From positions 186,001 to 250,000 of the forward strand of contig NZ_PJIK01000004.1 in assembly GCF_002929275.1 (NCBI RefSeq): DNA of 64,000 nucleotides, in the 5' to 3' direction. Below are positions 23,571-32,848 of the stretch, piece by piece. The position numbers and the translations under genes were made by a program. Within the stretch, counting starts at the first letter, position 1; each line of letters starts with the position of its first letter. The notes beneath the pieces were generated by a model, which saw only the letters and a program-made list of their open reading frames with translations, made no database searches and was not told the origin of the DNA. This DNA comes from Arthrobacter sp. ZGTC131. GTDB lineage: Bacteria > Actinomycetota > Actinomycetes > Actinomycetales > Micrococcaceae.

Positions 23571-24626
23571 CTAGCTGCCGACCAATACGTCCCGGAGGTC
23601 CTTCAGGATCAGCTGCGCGCCCGTGGGGCCGAGGCCGAGGAACCAGACGTCGTCATCCACGGCCTTTGCCTTTCCGCCCTTGACCGCGTTGAGCCGCGGC
23701 CAGACCGCGCCGTCAACCACTGACGTCTCGCCGGTGGCGGCCGGATCCCCGTAGCTGCTGTAGAAGATCCAGTCCGAATCGGCCTGGTCAATGTCCTCGG
23801 CCGAGACTTCCGCGGCCAGCTCATCGATGTCCTGGTTCTCCGGCCTGCTCAGGCCCGCGTCCTTGAGAATGACGCCGATCAGCGACTTGTTGGCATAAAG
23901 GCGGATCTTACCCGGCAGGAACCTGACCAGGGAGATCTTGGGGTCGCCGGTAACGTCCTTCTTCAGCGCGTCCGCCTGGGCCTGGTAGTCGTTGAGGACC
24001 TTCACGGCCTGGGGCTCCTCACCGAGGGAATCGCCCACCAGGAGGAAGTTCTCCTTCCACGGGAAGCCGGGGCGGATGCTGAAGACAGTCGGCGCAATGG
24101 CAGAAAGCTGCGGGTAAAGCTTGTCCGCACGGAGCTGGCTGCCCAGGATCAGGTCCGGCTTGAGCGCGGCGATCGCTTCCAGGTTCAGGCTCTGGATGGT
24201 GCCGACGGTGGCAACGTCCTTGACCTTGGCGGCCAGGTAGCTGGGAATGGAGTTCTTGCCGTCCGTAGTCGGAATGCCTACCGGAGTGATGCCGAGCGAC
24301 AGCACGTCGTCCAGTTCGCCGGTGTCCAGAACTACCACGCGGCTGGGTTTCTTCTCCAGCTTCGTTTCACCGCCTGCGTGCTTGATGACGCGCGGGAATT
24401 CACCGGGTGCAGCGTCCGTTCCCAGCTTGGCGGTTTCCTGGTCGGCGGTGGTGAACTTGGATCCGCCGGTGGCAACATCCGTGTTGCCAGCCGAGGAGCC
24501 AGCGCCTGCCGCAGTTCCGCAGCCGGCTACCAGGCCGAGAACCAGGACGGAACCGGCAAGCCTGGCCATAAGGTGCCGCGCGCGGGGGAAGCGCCGCGGT
24601 TGAGTTGTTGAATCGTCTTTTTTCAC
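23571..24626 (-). CDS. Iron-siderophore ABC transporter substrate-binding lipoprotein
   Basis: This is a FecB/FhuD-class periplasmic-type binding protein of 351 residues. It has a lipoprotein signal with lipobox LVAGC (Cys about 36) and a Ser/Gly/Thr tether. Two lobes are joined by a long helix; SRVVVLDTGELDDVLSLGIT and LEAIAALKPDLILGSQ are typical of siderophore binders. It is divergent from a FecCD-type permease-ATPase operon and shares with it the DtxR-like box at 24626-24644 just upstream of its start. It likely delivers a ferric siderophore to that transporter. Confidence 0.9.
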   Translation of the reverse strand: MKKDDSTTQPRRFPRARHLMARLAGSVLVLGLVAGCGTAAGAGSSAGNTDVATGGSKFTTADQETAKLGTDAAPGEFPRVIKHAGGETKLEKKPSRVVVLDTGELDDVLSLGITPVGIPTTDGKNSIPSYLAAKVKDVATVGTIQSLNLEAIAALKPDLILGSQLRADKLYPQLSAIAPTVFSIRPGFPWKENFLLVGDSLGEEPQAVKVLNDYQAQADALKKDVTGDPKISLVRFLPGKIRLYANKSLIGVILKDAGLSRPENQDIDELAAEVSAEDIDQADSDWIFYSSYGDPAATGETSVVDGAVWPRLNAVKGGKAKAVDDDVWFLGLGPTGAQLILKDLRDVLVGS

Positions 24627-24644
24627 GAGGTAAGGCTAACCTAA
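24626..24644. promoter_or_regulatory. DtxR/IdeR-type iron box
   Basis: The sequence CGAGGTAAGGCTAACCTAA matches 16 of 19 positions of the consensus TTAGGTTAGGCTAACCTAA. It overlaps the 5' end of the binding-protein gene and faces the divergent permease operon, so iron-loaded DtxR/IdeR would repress both. Confidence 0.8.
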
Positions 24645-24760
24645 TACAGGTCTGTTTCTTCAAACGGTGGCTCGACCACACTGGTTGCCCATCTGGCCGT
24701 TGGCCTCCCGATTCCGTCCGCCTTTGCCTCTGCCCCCAGCTTTTCGGAGATTGATCCGCT

Positions 24761-25855
24761 GTGCCCCAACTGACGTCGCCTGCGTGCCAGCGCGCACGCG
24801 GAAGCGCCGAGCCCATTGCTGATGAAGCTGCTCCTGCCCCGGGCACCGGCGGCGTGCGGGGCAAACTGCCATGGCGGCTGCTTGTGCTGCTGTGCGGGGT
24901 CGGGGCACTGCTCGCGGCCACCCTGTTGAGCCTGGGTGTCGGCGCGAAGTTCATTCCCGCGGGAACGGTTCTGCAAGCCCTCACTGACTTCCAGGACACG
25001 GCCGATCACGCCATCATCATCCAGAACCGGCTGCCCAGAACCCTGTTGGGCATTTGCGTTGGCATGGCCTTGGGGGCAGCAGGGGCGCTGATCCAGGGAA
25101 TTACGCGCAACCCCCTCGCGGATCCCGGCATTCTGGGAGTCAACGCAGGGGCATCGTTCGCCATCGTCGTTGCCTTCGGGGCGTTCGGCGTCACCACTCT
25201 CAGCGGCTACATCTGGTCCGCGTTCGCCGGCGCCATCCTGACGACGATTGCCGTGTACCTGATCAGCACCTCGGGCCGGATCGTGGTGAACCCCATCCGC
25301 CTGACCCTGGCGGGGGTGGCACTGGGAGCGGTGCTGACCGGCGTCAGCTCGGGGATGACGCTCTTGAACCCGAAGGCGTTTGACCACCTGCGCTCCTGGA
25401 GCGTCGGATCGTTGGACAGCCGCACCATGGACACCTTCTTCGCTGTTGCGCCCTTCATGGCCGCCGGGCTGCTGGTGGCGCTGTTTACTATGCGCGGCAT
25501 GAATGCCGTCGCGCTGGGCGAAGACCTGGCCACGGCGCTGGGCAGCAGCGTAAACCGCACCCGGCTCCTGGGTCTCGTGGCCATCACGCTACTCAGCGGT
25601 TCGGCCACGGCCGCAGCCGGTGCCATCGGTTTTGTCGGACTGATGGTCCCCCATGTGGCTCGGTGGATTATCGGGCCGGACCAGCGGTGGATCCTCGCTG
25701 TGACCCTGGTGCTCTCACCCGTCCTGCTGCTCGCCTCCGACGTCGTGGGCCGGATCGCCGTGCCGGGCGAGCTCCAGGTGGGGGTGGTGACGGCGTTCAT
25801 CGGCGCCCCTGTCCTCATAGCACTGGCGCGCCGCAGGAAAGTGAGCGGACTGTGA
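24761..25855 (+). CDS. Iron-siderophore ABC permease, FecCD family (first)
   Basis: This integral membrane subunit has 364 residues and about nine to ten helices. FecCD hallmarks include RLPRTLLGICVGMALGAAGALIQ near the N-terminus, NPLADPGILGVNAGA, and GFVGLMVPHVAR late in the chain. The GTG at 24761 has GGAG 14 bases upstream; the first 35 residues form a hydrophilic extension. The stop overlaps the next permease gene by 4 bp (GTGA), indicating translational coupling. Confidence 0.92.
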   Translation: MPQLTSPACQRARGSAEPIADEAAPAPGTGGVRGKLPWRLLVLLCGVGALLAATLLSLGVGAKFIPAGTVLQALTDFQDTADHAIIIQNRLPRTLLGICVGMALGAAGALIQGITRNPLADPGILGVNAGASFAIVVAFGAFGVTTLSGYIWSAFAGAILTTIAVYLISTSGRIVVNPIRLTLAGVALGAVLTGVSSGMTLLNPKAFDHLRSWSVGSLDSRTMDTFFAVAPFMAAGLLVALFTMRGMNAVALGEDLATALGSSVNRTRLLGLVAITLLSGSATAAAGAIGFVGLMVPHVARWIIGPDQRWILAVTLVLSPVLLLASDVVGRIAVPGELQVGVVTAFIGAPVLIALARRRKVSGL

Positions 25856-26973
25856 CGACGACGGGCAAGGAGTCCCGGCCGCGCGTCGACTTCGGGCGGC
25901 GCACCGTGCTGCTCCGCACCAGCGGTTTCAGCACCCGCGGGCTCCGCGGCCGCGCACCCCGCACCGGCGGACCCGGCATCAGCCTGCTGCTGGATGTCCG
26001 CACCATCGTCGTCAGCATCCCCCTGATCCTGGCCGGGCTCGCTGCCGGACTGCTTGCCTTGGCCACCGGAGACTACGCCCTCAGCGTTCAACAGGTGCTT
26101 CAGGCTTTCACCGGCGACGCCGACACCCTCACGCGGACCGTGGTTCTGGACTGGCGGCTCCCGCGGGTGCTCTCGGCGTTGCTCTTCGGCGCGGCCTTAG
26201 GCATGAGCGGCGGAATCTTTCAATCCCTGACGCGCAACCCCCTGGGCAGCCCGGACATCATCGGCTTCAACACCGGCGCTTACACCGGCGCCCTGCTGGT
26301 GATCCTTACCGCCGGAGGAAGCTACCTCCACATCGCCTCAGGCGCCCTCATCGGCGGAATCCTGACCGCCCTTGCCGTTTATGTGCTGGCTTTCCGCCGG
26401 GGCTCCCAGGGTTTCCGGCTGATCATCGTCGGCATCGGCGTCAGCGCCATGCTGGCGTCCCTGAACCATTGGCTGATCCTCCGCGCCGAGCTGGAGGTCT
26501 CCATGGCGGCGGCTGTGTGGGGCGCGGGCTCACTCAACGGAATCACCTGGGAGCAGGCGGCACCGGCCGCCGCCGTGATGATCGTTGTAGCCGCTGCGGC
26601 GCTGGCCGTGTCCCGCCGGATGCGGATGCTGGAGATGGGCGACGACGCCGCCCGCGCCTTGGGCGTCCGGGCCGAACCCACGCGCGTCCTTCTGATGATC
26701 CTTGGCGTGGCGTTGACGGCCGCGGTCACCGCCGTCGCCGGTCCAATCGCATTCGTTGCCCTAGCGGCACCCCAGCTTGCCCGCCGGGTCACCAGGAGTG
26801 CGGGGATCACGCTGCTGCCGTCCGCCCTAATGGGGTCCGTGCTGCTGTCAGCCAGCGACCTCGCCGCCCAGCGCCTGTTCGCTCCGATCCAGCTGCCGGT
26901 GGGCGTCATCACTGTGTGCATCGGCGGGATCTACCTAGTCTGGCTGCTGGCCAGGGAAGCAAGGAAGTCATGA
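25852..26973 (+). CDS. Iron-siderophore ABC permease, FecCD family (second)
   Basis: This is the second transmembrane subunit, which forms the heterodimeric channel with the preceding gene product. Motifs: DWRLPRVLSALLFGAALGMS, NPLGSPDIIGFNTGAYTG and GPIAFVALAAPQLAR. At 373 residues it has a long Arg-rich cytoplasmic N-terminus of about 45 residues. The GTG start overlaps the upstream stop by 4 bp and the stop overlaps the ATPase start by 4 bp (ATGA). Confidence 0.92.
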   Translation: MTTTGKESRPRVDFGRRTVLLRTSGFSTRGLRGRAPRTGGPGISLLLDVRTIVVSIPLILAGLAAGLLALATGDYALSVQQVLQAFTGDADTLTRTVVLDWRLPRVLSALLFGAALGMSGGIFQSLTRNPLGSPDIIGFNTGAYTGALLVILTAGGSYLHIASGALIGGILTALAVYVLAFRRGSQGFRLIIVGIGVSAMLASLNHWLILRAELEVSMAAAVWGAGSLNGITWEQAAPAAAVMIVVAAAALAVSRRMRMLEMGDDAARALGVRAEPTRVLLMILGVALTAAVTAVAGPIAFVALAAPQLARRVTRSAGITLLPSALMGSVLLSASDLAAQRLFAPIQLPVGVITVCIGGIYLVWLLAREARKS

Positions 26974-27797
26974 TCAGCACCACCGCCACCGCGCCCCGGC
27001 TGACCGCCGAAGCCCTGACCGTCGGTTACGAGCAGCGGATCATCGCCGAGAACCTGAACGTGCAAATCCCCGAGGGGTCCTTCACTGTGATCGTCGGGCC
27101 TAATGCCTGCGGAAAATCAACCCTGCTGCGGGCGCTGGCGAGGTTGATCAAGCCGCGATCCGGGCAAGTGCTGCTGGACGGTAAATCCGTGGCCAGCCTG
27201 CCCGCGAAGGAGCTGGCGCGCAGGCTGGGTTTGCTGCCGCAGTCCTCCATCGCCCCGGACGGCATCACGGTTGCCGACTTGGTTGCCCGTGGGCGCTACC
27301 CTCATCAGAAGCTGCTCCGCCAGTGGTCCGCGCAGGACGAGGCCGCCGTCGCGGATGCCATGCGGGCCACCGGCGTCACTCACCTCTCGGGACGGCTGGT
27401 CGATGAGCTGTCCGGCGGCCAGCGTCAACGCGTCTGGGTGGCCATGGTCCTGGCCCAACAAACTCCCCTGCTCCTCCTCGACGAGCCCACAACGTTCTTG
27501 GACATCGCCCACCAGATCGAGCTGCTGGAGCTGTGCCGGGACCTCAACCGGGACAAGGGCCACACCCTCGTTGCGGTCCTCCACGACCTGAACCACGCCA
27601 GCCGCTACGCCAACCACATCATCGCGATGAAGGACGGGGCGGTGGTTGCTGAGGGCGCACCGTCGGACGTGATCACGGAGGCACTGGTAGAGGATGTATT
27701 CGGGCTTCCCTGCCGGATCATAGAGGACCCCGTGGCAGGCACCCCGCTGGTGGTACCCCTGGGCCGCCCGCACATGGTCGACTCAACGGCGCGGTGA
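26970..27797 (+). CDS. Iron-siderophore ABC transporter ATPase
   Basis: This 275-residue ATPase of the FepC/FecE class drives siderophore uptake. Walker A is GPNACGKST, the Q-loop is LLPQSS, the signature is LSGGQRQR, Walker B is LLLLDEPTTFLD and the switch His is VLHDLNHA. The ATG overlaps the permease stop and has AGGAAG upstream. It completes a binding protein/permease/permease/ATPase set under a DtxR-like box. Confidence 0.95.
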   Translation: MISTTATAPRLTAEALTVGYEQRIIAENLNVQIPEGSFTVIVGPNACGKSTLLRALARLIKPRSGQVLLDGKSVASLPAKELARRLGLLPQSSIAPDGITVADLVARGRYPHQKLLRQWSAQDEAAVADAMRATGVTHLSGRLVDELSGGQRQRVWVAMVLAQQTPLLLLDEPTTFLDIAHQIELLELCRDLNRDKGHTLVAVLHDLNHASRYANHIIAMKDGAVVAEGAPSDVITEALVEDVFGLPCRIIEDPVAGTPLVVPLGRPHMVDSTAR

Positions 27798-27878
27798 TGT
27801 AGCCCACCGGCTCAAGCCTCCTGGTCCCGACCGGCCCGGGACAGCGTGTATGCGCAGCTACCGGTGACTCCCCTCCGG

Positions 27879-28919
27879 TCAGGCGCTGGTGGCGTCCTCA
27901 ACCTCGCCGACGAGTTCCTCAATGATGTCCTCAAGGAACAGCACGCCGGTGGTGTTTCCCTGCGCATCGAACACCCGGGCCACGTGGGCGCCGGTGCGAC
28001 GCATGGTGGCCAGGGCGTCCTCAAGTTCACTGCCGCTGAACGCCGAGGCCAGCCGGCGGATCCGCTTGGCCGGCACCGCCTGGTTGAACTTTTCAGGGCT
28101 GGTGAGGTCCATGACGTCCTTGAGGTGCAGGTAGCCGGTGGGATCGCCGTCGCCATTGGTGAGGATGTAGCGGGAGTAGCCGTGTTGGGCGACCGCCTGC
28201 TGGATGTCCGCCGGGGTGGCGGACTCCGGAAGGAGCACCATCTCACCGATGGGCACCTCGACGTCCGCGACAGTCTTGGCGGTGAACTCGAACGCCGCCG
28301 TCAGGGTGCCGCTGTTGTCTATCAGGAGCCCGTCCCGGGTGGACTGCTCAACGATGTTCGCCACCTCGTCCAGGGTGTAGGCACTGGTGGCCTCGTCCTT
28401 GGGCTCGACCCTGAACAGGCGGAGGATGGAGTTCGCGATGCCGTTCAGGGCCCAGATCACCGGCTTGAAGACCCTGGCCACCATCACCAGCGGCGGCGCC
28501 AGGATCAGCGCGGCGCGGGTGGGCACGGAGAACGAGATGTTCTTGGGGACCATCTCGCCCAGGACCACGTGCAGGAAGGTCACCAGCAGCAGGGCGGTCA
28601 CGAAGGCGATGATTCCGATCGCTTCACCGGACAGGGACGTCAGTCCCAGCGGAATCTCCAGCAGGTGGTGGATGGCCGGCTCGGAGACGTTCAGGATCAC
28701 CAGGGAGCAGACGGTGATGCCCAGCTGGCTTGTGGCGAGCATGAGCGTGGCGTGCTCCATCGCCCACAGCGTGGTTTTGGCCGCCTTGCTGCCGGCCTCC
28801 GCCTTGGGTTCGATCTGCGAGCGCCGGGCGGAGATGACGGCGAATTCCGCGCCGACGAAGAAGGCGTTGACCACCAGAAGGACGGCGAGCCAGACGATGC
28901 CCGGAAGATATTCACTCAT
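27879..28919 (-). CDS. CNNM (DUF21) / CBS-pair membrane protein, short paralog
   Basis: This 346-residue 'hemolysin family' protein has an N-terminal CNNM domain of about four membrane helices (NAFFVGAEFAVISARRS, HATLMLATSQLGITVCSLV, VVLGEMVPKN). A CBS pair follows at about 205-335 (GEMVLLPESATPADIQQAV, TTGVLFLEDIIEELVGE). It lacks the C-terminal CorC_HlyC domain found in its upstream neighbour. Related proteins transport or sense Mg2+ or Co2+; the hemolysin name is historical. Its ATG overlaps the upstream gene by 8 bp, so the two form an operon. Confidence 0.88.
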   Translation of the reverse strand: MSEYLPGIVWLAVLLVVNAFFVGAEFAVISARRSQIEPKAEAGSKAAKTTLWAMEHATLMLATSQLGITVCSLVILNVSEPAIHHLLEIPLGLTSLSGEAIGIIAFVTALLLVTFLHVVLGEMVPKNISFSVPTRAALILAPPLVMVARVFKPVIWALNGIANSILRLFRVEPKDEATSAYTLDEVANIVEQSTRDGLLIDNSGTLTAAFEFTAKTVADVEVPIGEMVLLPESATPADIQQAVAQHGYSRYILTNGDGDPTGYLHLKDVMDLTSPEKFNQAVPAKRIRRLASAFSGSELEDALATMRRTGAHVARVFDAQGNTTGVLFLEDIIEELVGEVEDATSA

Positions 28920-30273
28920 GGGTCAGCTCCCGCGTCAGGTTGTCAACGATCCGGTCATGCTCGCTTTGTGGCGGCTCCTGCGAACCATCCGGGGTGAACC
29001 GCAGGCGTTCCACGTGCGTGCCCATCACGCGCTCCACCCTCAGCGTCCCGCCGTCGACCTCTACCTCGTCCCCCAGTTCCGGGATGCGGTCCAGCATGTC
29101 GGCCACGAAGCCGGCCACCGTGTCATATTCCTCGCCGTCCGGGACGGCGATGCCGGTCCGGTCCAGGAGCTCGTCCGGGCGCAGGGACGAGTCGAAGGTG
29201 ATGGAGCGGCCCGTCCGGACGACGCCGGTGCGGGCGCGGTCGTGTTCGTCCTCGAGTTCGCCCACGATCTCCTCGACGAGGTCTTCCAATGTGACGATGC
29301 CGGCCGTTCCGCCGTGCTCGTCCGAGACGATGGCCACCTGCAGGCCCTGTTTGCGGAGTAGGCCAAGGAGCGAGTCCACGCCCATGGATTCGGGCACCAG
29401 GAGCGGCTTGATCATGAGGTCCGCGGCACGGACTGCGTCCCTTTCAGCGAGGGCAACCGCGAAGGCCTGCTTGACGTGCAGCACGCCCAGCACGTCGTCC
29501 CGGTCCCGGCCGATCACCGGAAACCGCGAGTAGCCGGTGGAGGTGGCCAGGCTGACGATCTGCCCGGCGGTGTCATCGGCATTGACGGCGGACATCCGCA
29601 CCCGCGGGGTCATGACATCTGCCGCCGTGTGGTCCGAAAACCGCAGGGTCCGGTGCAGCAGGGCCGCGTGGTCCAGGTCAAGGACACCTTCGAGCGCCGA
29701 GCGGCGCACCAGGGAACTGAGTTCCTCGGCGCTGCGGGCCCCGGAGAGCTCTTCCTTCGGTTCGATCCCGACGGAGCGGATGATCGAATTCGCCGTGTTG
29801 TTGAACAGCAGGATGACGGGCTTGAAAACCGCGGTGAAAACGGCCTGGAAGGGCACGACCAGCTTCGCCGTGGCCAGCGGAAGGGCCAGTGCGAAGTTCT
29901 TCGGGACGAGTTCGCCGAGTACCATCGAGAAAATGGTGGCGATGAAGATGCCGGCCACTGCGCCCACGCCGGGAACCATGGATTCAGGCAGGCCGGCGGA
30001 GAGCAACGGCCCGCTCAGCAGCTTGCTGATGGCCGGCTCAAATGTGTACCCGGTGAGGAGGGTGGTCAGCGTGATGCCAAGCTGCGCGCCGGAAAGGTGC
30101 GTCGAGGTGATCTTCAGCGCCTTGATGGTGGGCCCCAGGCGCTTCTCGCCGCGCGCCTGGCGCGCTTCAAGGTCGTTGCGGTCCAGGTTGACCAGCGCGA
30201 ATTCCGAGGCGACAAACAGCCCCGTTCCGACCGTGAGGATCAGGCCGATGCCGATCATGATCCATTCATACAT
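28912..30273 (-). CDS. CNNM (DUF21) / CBS-pair / CorC_HlyC membrane protein
   Basis: This 453-residue paralog of the following gene has the full architecture: CNNM helices (GTGLFVASEFALVNLDRND, HLSGAQLGITLTTLLTGY, LGELVPKN), a CBS pair around 215-340 (TTGYSRFPVIGRDRDDVLGV, GTAGIVTLEDLVEEIVGE) and a CorC_HlyC ion-binding domain to about 435 (LDRTGIAVPDGEEYDTVAG). The family is linked to divalent-cation export or resistance. It is first of a two-gene minus-strand operon. Confidence 0.9.
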   Translation of the reverse strand: MYEWIMIGIGLILTVGTGLFVASEFALVNLDRNDLEARQARGEKRLGPTIKALKITSTHLSGAQLGITLTTLLTGYTFEPAISKLLSGPLLSAGLPESMVPGVGAVAGIFIATIFSMVLGELVPKNFALALPLATAKLVVPFQAVFTAVFKPVILLFNNTANSIIRSVGIEPKEELSGARSAEELSSLVRRSALEGVLDLDHAALLHRTLRFSDHTAADVMTPRVRMSAVNADDTAGQIVSLATSTGYSRFPVIGRDRDDVLGVLHVKQAFAVALAERDAVRAADLMIKPLLVPESMGVDSLLGLLRKQGLQVAIVSDEHGGTAGIVTLEDLVEEIVGELEDEHDRARTGVVRTGRSITFDSSLRPDELLDRTGIAVPDGEEYDTVAGFVADMLDRIPELGDEVEVDGGTLRVERVMGTHVERLRFTPDGSQEPPQSEHDRIVDNLTRELTHE

Positions 30274-30417
30274 TCGGGCGCCCCTCTCCGCTGATGACCG
30301 GGGAACCGGTCAGGACGTCGAGGGGCCAGGGCATATGTGAAGGAGGGTCGTCCATAGTGCGTTCAAGTCTACCGGCCCGCAACCGCGCTTCGCTTCGAGC
30401 GAAAAACTGCTGCGGCC

Positions 30418-30897
30418 CTACCTGTACCAGCCCACCGCACGGTCGTAACGGCATTCAAGCGCGCCCGAGCCTGGCGCGATGCCTCCTCCAGTCGGAAAGT
30501 AGATGGCGCCGAAGTCCGCGCCCGCGGCTTCAATCCGCCCCTGCGCCCAGATCTGGGCAGCCTCCAGGTCTGCCTCCGGGATGGGCTCCCGGGTACTGTG
30601 GTCCCCGCCGAAATGGATATCCAGCTGATACTCCCCTCGCTGCGACGTCCCGGGGTGATGGGCCGGATCATGCTCATCGCGCCGACTGATCGCAACCTCC
30701 GCGGAGGCGTGGAGGATGGACGGCTTGCTGGCGGCGCCACCGTTCTCCTGCTGCTTCATCCGCATGCCCGACACCACGCTCTCCACGGTGTCTTCCTCTG
30801 TCACTACGTAGGCGGAGCCACTGACGTCGCCCTCTGAGCCGCCGACACTTTTCAGGTGCTTCCCGAACTGTTCGGAGCTGGATTGCTTGGAGTCCAT
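30418..30897 (-). CDS. Conserved-looking hypothetical cytoplasmic protein
   Basis: This hydrophilic protein has 159 residues. The ATG at 30897 follows AAGGAGG with ideal spacing, so the start is firm. There is no signal or membrane segment. A polar N-terminal half (SAYVVTEEDTVESVVSGM) leads into QLDIHFGGDHSTREPIPEAD and a C-terminal half with WAQGRIEAAGADFGAIYF. I do not recognise the family. It is divergent from the histidine phosphatase gene. Confidence 0.65.
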   Translation of the reverse strand: MDSKQSSSEQFGKHLKSVGGSEGDVSGSAYVVTEEDTVESVVSGMRMKQQENGGAASKPSILHASAEVAISRRDEHDPAHHPGTSQRGEYQLDIHFGGDHSTREPIPEADLEAAQIWAQGRIEAAGADFGAIYFPTGGGIAPGSGALECRYDRAVGWYR

Positions 30898-31062
30898 GCG
30901 CCCTCCTTGAGGGTCTTCGCGGCGATTGCCGACGCTTCCCACCCTAGCCCTATCAGGGGCCGCCACGACCGTATTGGGCCGGATGAGTTATTTTGCTGGC
31001 CGGGCGGGTACGTCGCTAGTAACGTGGAGGATTCACGCCAAAGGCAACGGGGAGTGGAAAAC

Positions 31063-31884
31063 GTGGGCAATGACGGAGCAGTCAACGGCAAAGCGGTCAG
31101 TGACACAGCGATAAATGACAGAACGGTGCCCGCCGGCCGGACTGCGGGCGCGGTGGAACTCATCCTGGTCCGGCACGGCGAGAGCCAGGGCAATGTGGCG
31201 GCGACGGCCGCCCAGGAGTCCGGCGCCGACGTGATCGACGTCCCCGCCCGCGACGCCGACGTGGAGCTGTCCTCCACAGGCCGGGAACAGGTACAGGCCC
31301 TGGGCCGCGCACTGGCGGACGTCCCCGAAGAGCTGCGTCCCGACGTCGTGATTTCCTCCCCCTATATGCGCGCCTACCAGACAGCCGAAATTGCCGTCGA
31401 GACGGCGGGCTGGCCGGTGGCCGTCCGCACCGACGAGCGGCTCCGCGACCGCGAACTGGGCATTCTGGACATGCTCACCCGCCTCGGCGTGGAGAACAGG
31501 CTTCCCGAAGAAGCAGAACGACGGCGGTGGCTGGGTAAGTTCTACTACCGGCCGCCGGGCGGGGAATCCTGGGCGGACGTGGCGCTGCGGCTGCGATCCG
31601 TGCTCGGCGAACTGAACGCGCTGGGCAGCGGCCACCGAGTGATGCTGGTGTGCCACGATGCCGTGGTGCTGCTGTTCCGCTACGTCCTGGAGGGCATGTC
31701 CGAGCACGAACTCCTGGACCTCGCGGCGAGCACCACGGTCCTCAACGCCTCCGTCACCCGGTATGTGCGGCCTGACGGCGTGGGGCCGTGGACGCTGGAG
31801 AGCTTCAACGTGGCCGAGCACCTCACCCAGCAGGGCGTTCAGGTGACCGAGCACGCAGGGGATGCCAGTGTCCACCCGCGCTGA
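31063..31884 (+). CDS. Histidine phosphatase (phosphoglycerate mutase-like) family protein
   Basis: This is a phosphatase-superfamily enzyme of 273 residues. The catalytic RHG motif is ILVRHGESQGN, the second conserved Arg is in DVVISSPYMRAYQTAE, an acidic residue lies in DRELGILD and the second His in VMLVCHDAVVLLFRY. Substrates in this family range from sugar phosphates to small metabolites. The GTG at 31063 is favoured by GGGGAG upstream; another GTG at 31054 is possible. It overlaps the NAD(P)HX dehydratase gene by 23 bp, suggesting an operon. Confidence 0.88.
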   Translation: MGNDGAVNGKAVSDTAINDRTVPAGRTAGAVELILVRHGESQGNVAATAAQESGADVIDVPARDADVELSSTGREQVQALGRALADVPEELRPDVVISSPYMRAYQTAEIAVETAGWPVAVRTDERLRDRELGILDMLTRLGVENRLPEEAERRRWLGKFYYRPPGGESWADVALRLRSVLGELNALGSGHRVMLVCHDAVVLLFRYVLEGMSEHELLDLAASTTVLNASVTRYVRPDGVGPWTLESFNVAEHLTQQGVQVTEHAGDASVHPR

Positions 31885-32821
31885 GTCCGCCTCCCCCGAA
31901 CAGATCACGCCGTCGCTGCTCCGCGACTGGCCGCTGCCGTCCGCCGGGGCGGACAAGTATTCCCGCGGCGCGGTGCTGGTGATCGGCGGCGCCCGGCGCA
32001 CTCCGGGAGCAGCGCTGCTGGCCGGAACCGCTGCCCTGCGTGCGGGGGCCGGCCGGCTCACACTGGCTGTGGCGGAGTCCGTGGCGGTGCAGCTGGCCGT
32101 TACGCTTCCCGAGGCCGGAGTGATCGGGCTGCCCGAATCCGACGGCGGATCGGTGGGCGCGTCCGGGCTCAAGGCATTGGCCGAGGACCTGGATGCGGCC
32201 GATGCCGTGCTGATCGGGCCGGGCCTGGACGACATCGACGAGACCGAGGCGCTGCTGCGCGAACTCCTGCGGCGGGAAGCCGCGCGGGAGTCGGGACCCC
32301 GCGCCAAGGGCGGCTCCGGGGGCGGCAAGGCCGGCGGACCCACCGTGATCCTGGATGCCTATGCGCTGGGCTGCCTGCCAAAGCTGCTGGACGAACTGGA
32401 ACCCTGGGCGGGGCGCCTGATCCTCACACCCAACCCCACCGAAGCCGGCATCCTGCTGGGGCGGGACACTGACAACTTGGCCGCCGACGTCGTCGAAATA
32501 GCGGAGAAGTACGGTGCGGTGGTGAGCTGCCAGGGCCTGATCGCGCGTCCGCCGGGCGGGGATGCTCCCGAAGGTGCGGAGCGCTGGGAGATCACCACCG
32601 GCTACGGCGGCCTGGGAACGTCAGGCAGCGGCGACATCCTTGCCGGTGCCATCGCGGGACTTCGCGCCCGCGGCACCACCGACGCCCAGGCCGCCTGCTG
32701 GGGCACCCACCTTCACGCCGCCGCGGCGGACAGGCTCGCCAGCAGGATGGGCAGTCTCGGCTTCCTGGCGCGGGAATTGGCCGACGAGCTGCCGCCGCTC
32801 ATGATGGAGCTAAATACGTAG
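31862..32821 (+). CDS. nnrD: ADP-dependent NAD(P)H-hydrate dehydratase
   Basis: This repair enzyme restores NAD(P)H from its damaged hydrate using ADP or ATP. It has a ribokinase-like fold of 319 residues with VLVIGGARRTPGAALLAG at the N-terminus, LTPNPTEAGILLG in the middle and GTSGSGDILAGAIAGL at the nucleotide/anion site. It lacks the NnrE epimerase domain that is often fused, so it is a stand-alone dehydratase. The ATG at 31862 overlaps the phosphatase gene by 23 bp; a GTG at 31868 is an alternative. A Gly/Lys-rich insertion (GPRAKGGSGGGKAGG) interrupts the fold near residue 145. Confidence 0.9.
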   Translation: MPVSTRAESASPEQITPSLLRDWPLPSAGADKYSRGAVLVIGGARRTPGAALLAGTAALRAGAGRLTLAVAESVAVQLAVTLPEAGVIGLPESDGGSVGASGLKALAEDLDAADAVLIGPGLDDIDETEALLRELLRREAARESGPRAKGGSGGGKAGGPTVILDAYALGCLPKLLDELEPWAGRLILTPNPTEAGILLGRDTDNLAADVVEIAEKYGAVVSCQGLIARPPGGDAPEGAERWEITTGYGGLGTSGSGDILAGAIAGLRARGTTDAQAACWGTHLHAAAADRLASRMGSLGFLARELADELPPLMMELNT

Positions 32822-32848
32822 GCTTTCGCCTTTGCTTCGCGGAGCCTG